Part shown: positions 55,591 to 62,301 of the stretch, piece by piece
How positions within the stretch are numbered: position 1 is the stretch's first letter
Layout of the letters: each line of letters opens with the position of its first letter
NCBI GenBank assembly: GCA_014218215.1
Contig: CP043652.1
Coordinates: 3,100,001-3,164,000 of the forward strand
Direction: 5' to 3'
DNA from: Geodermatophilaceae bacterium NBWT11
GTDB taxonomy: Bacteria; Actinomycetota; Actinomycetes; Mycobacteriales; Geodermatophilaceae
Length of the DNA: 64,000 bases
Position numbers and translations under genes: made by a program
The notes under the pieces: generated by a model
Databases searched by the model: none
Seen by the model: only the letters and a program-made list of their open reading frames with translations
What the model was told of the DNA's origin: nothing

Positions 55591-56448
55591 GTGCTGCCCT
55601 CCGTCACCGCCACCCGCTACGTCCTGCCTCTGCGCGAGGGCGGGTCCCTGCCCGGCCTGGTCGAGGGCGACGACCTGGGCACCTACGTGGTCAAGTGGCG
55701 GGCCGCCGGGCAGGGCGTCCCCGTGCTGGCCGCCGAGGTGGTCTGCGGCGAGCTGGCCCGCGCGCTGTCCCTGCCGGTGCCCGCGCTGGTCACCGTGGAC
55801 GTCGCCCCCGAGCTGGCCGTGGGGGAGCCCGACCAGGAGGTGCAGGAGCTGCTCCGGCACTCCGCCGGGGTCAACCTGGGGATGGACTACCTGCCCGGCG
55901 CGCTGGACTTCTCCGCCGGCAGCACCGAGGTCGACGCCGAGCTCGCCGGCCGGGTGCTGTGGTTCGACGCCCTGGTGGGCAACGTGGACCGGTCCTGGCG
56001 CAACCCCAACATGCTCTTCTGGCACGATCGGCTGCAGCTGATCGACCACGGTGCCGCGCTGACGTTCCACCACCACTGGCCCGGGGCCCCGGCCGCGGTG
56101 GCCCGGCCCTACGACGCCGCCCAGCACGCGCTCATCGAGTCCCACCCCGACGTGGCCGGCGCCGACGCGGCGCTGGCCGGGCGGGTGACCCGGCCGGTGC
56201 TGGAGCGCGTGCTGGCCCTGGTGCCCCAGGCCTGGCTGCGGGGCCCGGACCCCGACGAGCCGGCCGACGCCGTCCGGGAGCGGTACGTGGCCCAGCTGCT
56301 GGGCCGGCTCGAGGCCCGGGACGCCTGGCTGCCGGCGCTGGTCCGGGCCGCGGCCGAGGGCTCGGCGAACCGACCCCCGGCACCCCGCGGGCAGAACCGG
56401 CCGGGGTGGCTGGGCCCGCCGCCCCCGCCCGGGGTGCAGCAGCGGTGA
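55591..56448 (+). CDS. HipA-like kinase-domain protein
   Basis: This is a 285-aa protein of the HipA-like family. YVVKWRAAGQG gives the ATP-site Lys, GNVDRSWRNPNMLFWH the catalytic Asp/Asn loop, and LIDHGAALTFHHH the metal-binding Asp. It lacks the N-terminal HipA subdomain and no hipB is present, so it is not a typical toxin. The next gene (DUF3037) overlaps it, a regular partner. Confidence 0.85.
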   Translation: MLPSVTATRYVLPLREGGSLPGLVEGDDLGTYVVKWRAAGQGVPVLAAEVVCGELARALSLPVPALVTVDVAPELAVGEPDQEVQELLRHSAGVNLGMDYLPGALDFSAGSTEVDAELAGRVLWFDALVGNVDRSWRNPNMLFWHDRLQLIDHGAALTFHHHWPGAPAAVARPYDAAQHALIESHPDVAGADAALAGRVTRPVLERVLALVPQAWLRGPDPDEPADAVRERYVAQLLGRLEARDAWLPALVRAAAEGSANRPPAPRGQNRPGWLGPPPPPGVQQR

Positions 56449-56831
56449 GCGACACCTACGAGTACGCGGTGCTGCGGGTGGTGCCGCGGGTGGAGCGGGG
56501 CGAGTCGATCAACGCCGGGGTGCTCGTCTACTGCCGGCAGCGCGACTTCCTGGGCTCCCGCGTGCACCTGGACCCGCACCGCCTCGCGGCGCTGGACCCC
56601 ACCGCCGACGCCGTCGCCATCGCCTGGGCCCTGCAGGCCGCAGCCGACGTGTGTGCCGCCGACCCGGCGTCCGGTGCCGCCGGCCGCGAGGTGCTGGGGT
56701 CGCGCTTCCGCTGGCTGACCGCGCCGCGGTCGACCGTCGTCCAGCCGGGCCCGGTGCACACCGGGCTCACCGTCGACCCCGCCGCCGAGGCCGACCGGTT
56801 GCTGGACCTGCTGGTGCTGCCGCCGGGCTGA
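56445..56831 (+). CDS. DUF3037 family protein
   Basis: This is a 128-aa protein that begins VSDTYEYAVLRVVPRVERGE and contains ESINAGVLVYCRQRDFLG, the DUF3037 signature. Its GTG overlaps the stop of the HipA-like gene, so the two are made together and probably act together. Function unknown. Confidence 0.88.
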   Translation: MSDTYEYAVLRVVPRVERGESINAGVLVYCRQRDFLGSRVHLDPHRLAALDPTADAVAIAWALQAAADVCAADPASGAAGREVLGSRFRWLTAPRSTVVQPGPVHTGLTVDPAAEADRLLDLLVLPPG

Positions 56832-56832
56832 G

Positions 56833-57138
56833 TCAGGCGGCGGGGTCGGCGGGGAACAGGGCGTCGACCCGGCGGGCCAGTTCGACGTCGAGCACGGTCA
56901 CCCCACCGGCGTCGTGGGTGGCCACCGACACCCGCAGCGAGCTGTAGCGGACGTCGATGTCGGGGTGGTGGTCCATCTCCTCGGCGATGTCGGCGATCGC
57001 CACCACCGCGTCGATCGCGGCCCGGAAGGTGGGCAGGTCGACCCGGCGGTAGATCCCCTGCGGGTCACCGTCCCAGTGGGTCAGCTCGGCGACCGCAGCC
57101 GCCACCTCGTCCGGTGACAGCGCCTGGGGTCGGGACAT
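56833..57138 (-). CDS. 4a-hydroxytetrahydrobiopterin dehydratase (PCD/DCoH)
   Basis: This is a 101-aa pterin carbinolamine dehydratase. The active-site pattern EEMDHHPDIDVRYSSLRV is complete. It starts 17 bp after cysH in the same direction and ends one base from the convergent DUF3037 gene. It may recycle oxidised pterins or help molybdopterin enzymes. Confidence 0.92.
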   Translation of the reverse strand: MSRPQALSPDEVAAAVAELTHWDGDPQGIYRRVDLPTFRAAIDAVVAIADIAEEMDHHPDIDVRYSSLRVSVATHDAGGVTVLDVELARRVDALFPADPAA

Positions 57139-57154
57139 GCGCCGATGGTGGCAC

Positions 57155-57880
57155 TCAGGAGTGCAGGCCGCACTCCACCTTGGCCCGCCCGGCCCAGCGG
57201 CCGGCGCGGGGGTCCTCGCCGGGGGCGACGGGGCGGGTGCACGGTGCGCAGCCGATCGAGGCGTAGCCGATCTCCACCAGCGGGTTCACCGGCACCTGGT
57301 GCAGGGCGACGTAGGTGTCGACGTCGTCCTGGGTCCAGGCGGCCAGCGGGTTGACCTTGACCATGCCGCGCTTGGCGTCCCAGTCCACGACCCGGGTGCC
57401 GCGTCGGGTCTCGGACTCGTCACGGCGCACCCCGGAACCCCAGGCGTCGAACCCGGCCAGGGTGCGGGCCAGCGGCTGCACCTTGCGCATGTCGCAGCAC
57501 AGGTCGGGGTCGCGGTCGTGCAGCGCGGGCCCGAACTCGGCGTCCTGCTCGGCGACGGTCTTCTCCGCCTCCACCGAGAGCACCCGGATGTCGAGCACGG
57601 AGGCGATCCAGTCACGGGTGCCGATGGTCTCGGCGAAGTGGTACCCGGTCTGCAGGAAGACCACCTGCACACCCGGGTGCGCCCGCGCGGCGAGGTGGGC
57701 CAGCAGCCCGTCGGCCATCGAGGAGGTGATCGCGAAGGAGTCGCCGAAGGTCTCCCCGGCCCAGCGCAGCACGGCGAGGGCCTGCTCGACGGGGTCGGCG
57801 ATGCCCTCGAAGCGCGCGTCGGCCTCGGCCGCGAGCTCCGGTGTCGGCTGGGTCGTGTGCCCCGGGTCGGTCACCGTCAC
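57155..57880 (-). CDS. cysH: assimilatory APS/PAPS reductase
   Basis: This is a 241-aa reductase. ITSSMADGLLAHLA is the substrate P-loop region. The Cys pairs LCCDMRK and GCAPCTRP form the 4Fe-4S site that marks APS reductases, and the C-terminal Cys is in KVECGLHS. The GTG at 57880 overlaps the stop of the small Zn-ribbon gene (GTGA). It makes sulfite for the sulfite reductase. Confidence 0.93.
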   Translation of the reverse strand: MTVTDPGHTTQPTPELAAEADARFEGIADPVEQALAVLRWAGETFGDSFAITSSMADGLLAHLAARAHPGVQVVFLQTGYHFAETIGTRDWIASVLDIRVLSVEAEKTVAEQDAEFGPALHDRDPDLCCDMRKVQPLARTLAGFDAWGSGVRRDESETRRGTRVVDWDAKRGMVKVNPLAAWTQDDVDTYVALHQVPVNPLVEIGYASIGCAPCTRPVAPGEDPRAGRWAGRAKVECGLHS

Positions 57881-58050
57881 GGTCGCGCCACCCCTGTCCC
57901 GGTCCCTCGGAGGACGAAGGTCCGCAGGCAGGACCCGCAGTGCCACTCGTCCTCGGTCTCGCGCGGCCGGAGGGTCTCCTCGCCGCAGTACGGGCAGTAG
58001 AACGGCGGGAGCCGCCGTGTTCTTCCGGCGCCCGCGGGGGAGTCGGTCAG
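57877..58050 (-). CDS. small Zn-ribbon protein between sir and cysH
   Basis: This is a 57-aa protein with two Cys pairs, YCPYCGEE and CGSCLRTF. Its apparent CTG start overlaps the sir stop (CTGA), and its own stop overlaps the cysH start (GTGA), so all three genes are coupled. Similar small proteins occur between these genes in other actinobacteria, as I recall. It may help iron-sulfur or electron supply. Confidence 0.7.
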   Translation of the reverse strand: MTDSPAGAGRTRRLPPFYCPYCGEETLRPRETEDEWHCGSCLRTFVLRGTGTGVARP

Positions 58051-59684
58051 CGCAACCAGTCCTCGTCGGCCCGGGCTGCGTAGGCGGCGAACGCCTCCCC
58101 GTCGGTGCGGTGCTCCAGGTAGCCGGTCAGCACCCGCTCGACGTAGTCGGCGGTGTCGGTGGCGGCGACCTTGTGCCCGCGCAGCTTGCGACCGATGGAG
58201 GAGGTGAAGCCCAGGTGCCCGCCGAGGTGGACCTGGAAGCCCTCCTCGCCGCCGACCATCATCCCCTTGAAGCCGATGTCGGCGGTCTGGAAGCGGGCGC
58301 AGGAGTTCGGACAGCCGTTGACGTTGATCGTGATCGGCTGGTCGAAGTCGGGCAGCCGGCGCTCGAGCTCGGCGGTGAGCTCCTTGGCGTGGCCCTTGGT
58401 CTCGACGATCGCGAGCTTGCAGAACTCGATGCCGGTGCAGGCCATCGTCGCCCGGCGGAACGCGCTGGGGCGCACCTGCAGGTCGTGCTCGGCGAGTGCG
58501 GCGACCAGCTCCTCCACCGACTCGTCCGGGACGTCGAGGACGACGAGCTTCTGGTCGGCCGTCGTCCGGATGCGGCCCTCGCCGAACCGGTCGGCCAGGT
58601 CGGCGACGGTGCCCAGCAGCTCGCCACCGATCCGGCCGGTGTTCAGCGCGAAGCCCACGGCGTTGCGGCCGTCGCGCTGCCGGGCGACCCCGACGTGGTC
58701 GCGCTGGTCGGTCGCGGGCTGCGCGGGGGCGACGCCGTCGGGCAGGGCCTCGTGCAGGTACTCGTCCTGCAGCACCTGGCGGAACTTCTCGGTGCCCCAG
58801 TCCGCGATGAGGAACTTGATCCGGGCGTGGGTCCGCGAGCGCCGGTAGCCGTAGTCGCGGAAGACCGAGCAGACCCCGGCCCAGACGTCGGCGACCTGGT
58901 CGGGGCGGACGAAGACCCCGATCCGCTGCGCGAACATCGGGTTCGTCGACAGCCCGCCGCCGACCCACAGGTCGTACCCGGCCTCGCCGGCGGCGTTGCG
59001 CACGCCGACGAACGCGACGTCGTTGATCTCGTGGTTGGTGCAGTGGTGCGTGCACCCCGAGATCGAGGACTTGAACTTGCGCGGGAGGTTGGAGAACCGC
59101 GGGTCGCCGACGTACTGCTCCACGACGTCGGCGATCACGTCGGTGGCGTCGAGCAGCTCGTCGTCGAGCACCCCGGCCAGCGGGCAGCCCAGCACGACGC
59201 GGGGGGTGTCGCCGCAGGCCTCGGTGGTGGACAGGCCCACGGCCTCCAGGCGCTCCCAGATCGTGGGCACGTCCTCGATCCGGATCCAGTGCAGCTGCAC
59301 GTTCTGCCGGTCGGTCACGTCGGCGACGCCGCGGCCGAACTCGGTGCTGATGCCGGCGACCACCCGCAGCTGCTCGGAGGAGAGCTGCCCGCCGTCGATC
59401 CGCACCCGGAGCATGAAGTACGGCGCCTCGAGGTCCTCGGGCTCCAGCACGGCGGTCTTCCCGCCGGGGATGCCCGCAGCACGCTGGGTGTAGAGCCCCA
59501 TCCAGCGCATCCGGCCGCGCAGGTCACCGGGGTCGATCGAGTCGAACCCGCCCTTGGCGTAGACGTCGATGATCCGCTGCCGGACCTCCAGGCCGTCGGA
59601 GTCCTTCTTCATCCGCTCGTTGGGGTTCAGCGGCTCGCGGTAGCCGAGGGCCCACTGGCCCTGCGCCTTCTGGGTGGGGGGCAT
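58047..59684 (-). CDS. sir: ferredoxin-dependent sulfite reductase
   Basis: This is a 545-aa siroheme/4Fe-4S reductase. The cluster Cys are in ACTGIEFC and NGCPNSCAR. VTDRQNVQLHWIRIED and TTADQKLVVLDVP are the two pseudo-symmetric siroheme-contact strands. It reduces sulfite to sulfide with six electrons. It is preceded by a leader peptide gene and followed by coupled small genes. Confidence 0.93.
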   Translation of the reverse strand: MPPTQKAQGQWALGYREPLNPNERMKKDSDGLEVRQRIIDVYAKGGFDSIDPGDLRGRMRWMGLYTQRAAGIPGGKTAVLEPEDLEAPYFMLRVRIDGGQLSSEQLRVVAGISTEFGRGVADVTDRQNVQLHWIRIEDVPTIWERLEAVGLSTTEACGDTPRVVLGCPLAGVLDDELLDATDVIADVVEQYVGDPRFSNLPRKFKSSISGCTHHCTNHEINDVAFVGVRNAAGEAGYDLWVGGGLSTNPMFAQRIGVFVRPDQVADVWAGVCSVFRDYGYRRSRTHARIKFLIADWGTEKFRQVLQDEYLHEALPDGVAPAQPATDQRDHVGVARQRDGRNAVGFALNTGRIGGELLGTVADLADRFGEGRIRTTADQKLVVLDVPDESVEELVAALAEHDLQVRPSAFRRATMACTGIEFCKLAIVETKGHAKELTAELERRLPDFDQPITINVNGCPNSCARFQTADIGFKGMMVGGEEGFQVHLGGHLGFTSSIGRKLRGHKVAATDTADYVERVLTGYLEHRTDGEAFAAYAARADEDWLR

Positions 59685-59729
59685 GGGGGTACTCCATCTG
59701 GTGCTGCGGGGGAGAGGGGGCGCGGCTGC

Positions 59730-59825
59730 TCAGACGGGTCGACAGGCGGCGCTGGTGATGCGGCCCAGGTCGACGTGCAGACGGGCGACGAGGCGCGCGT
59801 CGAGCACGGCGAGGGGTCCGGTCAC
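59730..59825 (-). CDS. putative leader peptide of the sulfur operon
   Basis: This is a 31-aa peptide ending LHVDLGRITSAACRPV. The pattern RxHVDLxRxxSAxCR is the one I know from actinobacterial leader peptides in front of sulfur genes, where the late Cys is thought to sense cysteine supply. Its GTG overlaps the cysC stop (GTGA). Forty-five bp separate it from sir. Confidence 0.75.
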   Translation of the reverse strand: MTGPLAVLDARLVARLHVDLGRITSAACRPV

Positions 59826-60358
59826 GGCGCCGAGTCTCCCACAGCGCCCATCGCCGTCCTGACCTGCGCGACCGCCTCGGCCAGCGGCACGAGCGAGGTG
59901 TCGACCCGCAGCTCGGCGCGCACCGGGACCTCGTAGGGGTCGCTGACCCCGGTGAACTCCGGGATCTCGCCGCTGCGTGCCCGGGCGTACAGGCCCTTGA
60001 CGTCGCGGGCCTCGCACACCTCCAGCGGCGTGGACAGGTGCACCAGCACGAACCGGCCGTGTGCCTCGACCAGCGCCCGGGCCTGCTCGCGGGCCTCCTC
60101 GAACGGGGCGATCGCGGCGATGACGACGGTGCCGCCGTGCCTGACCACCTCGCCGGCCACCCAGCCGATCCGCCGGATGTTGAGGTCCCGGTCGGCCCGG
60201 CTGAAGCCGAGCTCGGAGGACAGGTGCGTGCGGACGACGTCGCCGTCCAGCACGGTCACCGGGGTGCCCCCGGCCTCCAGCTCGGCGACCAGGGCGTCGG
60301 TGATCGTGGACTTGCCGGCGCCGGAGAAGCCGGTGAGGAGGACGGCGACACCACTCAT
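59822..60358 (-). CDS. cysC: adenylylsulfate kinase
   Basis: This is a 178-aa APS kinase. The P-loop is GFSGAGKST, and VLDGDVVRTHLSSELGFSRADRD is the APS-binding region. It makes PAPS from APS. The ATG at 60358 lies 13 bp after the Rrf2 gene, and its stop overlaps the leader peptide start. Confidence 0.94.
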   Translation of the reverse strand: MSGVAVLLTGFSGAGKSTITDALVAELEAGGTPVTVLDGDVVRTHLSSELGFSRADRDLNIRRIGWVAGEVVRHGGTVVIAAIAPFEEAREQARALVEAHGRFVLVHLSTPLEVCEARDVKGLYARARSGEIPEFTGVSDPYEVPVRAELRVDTSLVPLAEAVAQVRTAMGAVGDSAP

Positions 60359-60371
60359 GCCCTCGATCTTC

Positions 60372-60854
60372 TCAGTCGACCGGCACGGCCCCGAAGGAGC
60401 GCCAGGCGCTCTCCACCTCGGCGAGCTCGGCGACCGCGGTCGGCAGCTTCCCGGCCACGACGTCGGCGAGGGTGACCTGCTCCAGCACGCGGCGGTAGGA
60501 GTCGCGCGCGGCGACCCAGACGCTGGTCAGCTCGGCGGCGACACCGGGGTAGGTGGCGTCCTCGGGCCGCTGGCCGTGCACCTCGGCGAGGAAGCCCTGC
60601 TCGACCCGCATGACCCGGGCGATGGACACCTCGGCCGGGGGGAGGGCGAGCCGGTAGCCGCCGTCCCGGCCGCGCTGGCTGGTGACCAGGCGGGCGTGCT
60701 GGAGGTCGCCGAGGATCGCCTGCAGGAACCGGGCGGGGATGCCCTGGCGCTCGGCGATGCGGTCACAGGTGAGGGCGTCGGGACTCGCCGCGGCCAGCTC
60801 GATGGCCGCTCGTACCGCGTAGTCGACCCGAGCAGAGATGCGCACGAGGGCCAT
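60372..60854 (-). CDS. Rrf2-family transcriptional regulator
   Basis: This is a 160-aa Rrf2 regulator with RISARVDYAVRAAIELA at the front, a winged helix (GIPARFLQAILGDLQHA), and SQRGRDGGYRLALP in the wing. It lacks the three-Cys cluster of IscR/NsrR, having only one Cys. This fits the cysteine-metabolism type (CymR). It is the first gene of the sulfur operon and probably regulates it. Confidence 0.9.
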   Translation of the reverse strand: MALVRISARVDYAVRAAIELAAASPDALTCDRIAERQGIPARFLQAILGDLQHARLVTSQRGRDGGYRLALPPAEVSIARVMRVEQGFLAEVHGQRPEDATYPGVAAELTSVWVAARDSYRRVLEQVTLADVVAGKLPTAVAELAEVESAWRSFGAVPVD

Positions 60855-60880
60855 CCTGCCCGGTCTGGGAAGCTGCTGCC

Positions 60881-61639
60881 GTGTCCCAGCTGCGATTCAC
60901 CACGCTGGTGGACGCGCCGCTCACCGTCACCCACGACGTCGCCCGAGGTCTGGGTCGGCCCTGGCCGTGGCCGCTGCGCGAGGTGTCCTCCCGGCGGCCC
61001 GACGTCGACGTCTTCACCGGCGGGGGCGGGCTGATCGGCACCGTCACCCACACCCGGCGCTTCCACCCGACCGGAGCGGGCACCCTGGTCGAGGAGCAGG
61101 TGGACTGGACCTCCCGGGTGCCCGGGGTGCTGGGTCGGCTGCTGGACCAGACCGTCGTCCGGGGGAGGCTGCTGCGCGCCATGCAGGCGCACCTGGACCT
61201 GGTGGCCGCCGCCGCCCAGCGCCGCGCCGAGGACGTCGTCCAGGTGGTGGGTGCCGCGCTGGTGGCCGACGGCCGGGTGCTGGTGGCCCGCCGGGGGTCG
61301 GGGTCGCTGGCCGGGCTGTGGGAGTTCCCCGGCGGCAAGGTCGAGCCGGGGGAGTCCGAGCTCGCCGCGCTGGTGCGGGAGTGCCGCGAGGAGCTGGACG
61401 TCGAGATCGCGCCGGCGGCGTTCCTGGGGGAGGTGCCGCTGCCCGGTGTGGTCGCCGGGGGAACACCGGGTGCCTCGACGCTGCGGGTGTTCTGGGGGCG
61501 GGTCCTCGCGGGGGAGCCGGTGGCCCACGAGCACAGCGAGCTCCGCTGGGCCGCGCCCGATGAGCTCGAGGACCTCGACTGGATCCCGGCCGACCGCCCG
61601 CTGCTGCCCGCCGTCCGCGCGCTGATCGCCCGCCTGTAG
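60881..61639 (+). CDS. SRPBCC-Nudix fusion protein (MutT-like)
   Basis: This is a 252-aa protein. The C-terminal half is a Nudix hydrolase whose box reads from GGKVEPGESELAALVREC through the following REELDVEI, complete. The first 115 residues look like an SRPBCC/START-type domain (FTTLVDAPLTVTHDVARG and TRRFHPTGAGTLVEEQVDW). The GTG at 60881 is divergent from rrf2 by 26 bp. The Nudix part probably cleans the nucleotide pool. Confidence 0.82.
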   Translation: MSQLRFTTLVDAPLTVTHDVARGLGRPWPWPLREVSSRRPDVDVFTGGGGLIGTVTHTRRFHPTGAGTLVEEQVDWTSRVPGVLGRLLDQTVVRGRLLRAMQAHLDLVAAAAQRRAEDVVQVVGAALVADGRVLVARRGSGSLAGLWEFPGGKVEPGESELAALVRECREELDVEIAPAAFLGEVPLPGVVAGGTPGASTLRVFWGRVLAGEPVAHEHSELRWAAPDELEDLDWIPADRPLLPAVRALIARL

Positions 61640-61645
61640 ACACGC

Positions 61646-61680
61646 GAGAGCCCCGACCCGCGGTGCGGATCGGGGCTCTC
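61646..61680. terminator. bidirectional terminator between Nudix and csbD genes
   Basis: GAGAGCCCCGA and TCGGGGCTCTC form an 11-bp perfect stem around 13 nt. It lies between two convergent genes and can serve both. Confidence 0.85.
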
Positions 61681-61691
61681 GGCGGGGCGTC

Positions 61692-61862
61692 CTACTTGAA
61701 GACGTCCTTGATCTTCTCGCCGGCCTGCTTGGCGTTGCCGCTGGCCTGGTCCTTCTGGCCCTCGGCGCGGAGGTCCTCGTTGCCGGTGTGCTCGCCGGCC
61801 TTCTCCTTGCCCTGGCCGAGCAGCTCCTCGGCCTTGTTCTTGATCTTGTCGATGCCGCTCAT
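61692..61862 (-). CDS. CsbD-like stress protein
   Basis: This is a 56-aa hydrophilic protein. MSGIDKIKNKAEELLGQGKE and KAGEHTGNEDLRAEGQKDQA are the CsbD pattern. Such proteins accumulate under general stress in many bacteria. The ATG at 61862 follows GGAGGAGAACGCC. Confidence 0.9.
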   Translation of the reverse strand: MSGIDKIKNKAEELLGQGKEKAGEHTGNEDLRAEGQKDQASGNAKQAGEKIKDVFK

Positions 61863-62301
61863 GGCGTTCTCCTCCGGTCGGTGGATCAGTCCACCCCCTC
61901 CTACCCGGGGGACCCGGGCACACACATCGCACGCCTGGCAGTTGCCTGGGAGTGCCCGGGACGGGTCGCGTGGGGCGGGTGTGGCGGTCCGGGGGGACCC
62001 TCGCCGGACGAAACGCGCGATCGACCTGCAAACACCGGAAAAAATCCGGTCGGAACGTCCGTGTTGCGCTGATGTTGCGGCCAGCTGGGAGCCGTCTTCC
62101 CAGGTCGTGAGCCCAGGTCACAAATCGGTGACGGTCGTGGACTGCCTTCTCCGGGGGTGCCTAGTGTCCTGCAGGTCGTCCCTGGTCGGCAGCTGTCTCC
62201 CAGGTGCGTGTCCATCCCAGTCCGGTCCGGACGCCGATCGTGTCCGACCGGGCAGACCAGGTCAGTCCCCCCGCATCGCGGGTCGAGGGAGGCAGTTGAA
62301 C
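61863..62301. other. intergenic region upstream of the substrate-binding protein gene
   Basis: I see no gene in these 439 bp. It contains an AT-richer stretch near 62035-62080 that may hold promoters, and GAGGGAGG at 62285-62292 as the ribosome binding site of the next gene. Confidence 0.5.
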
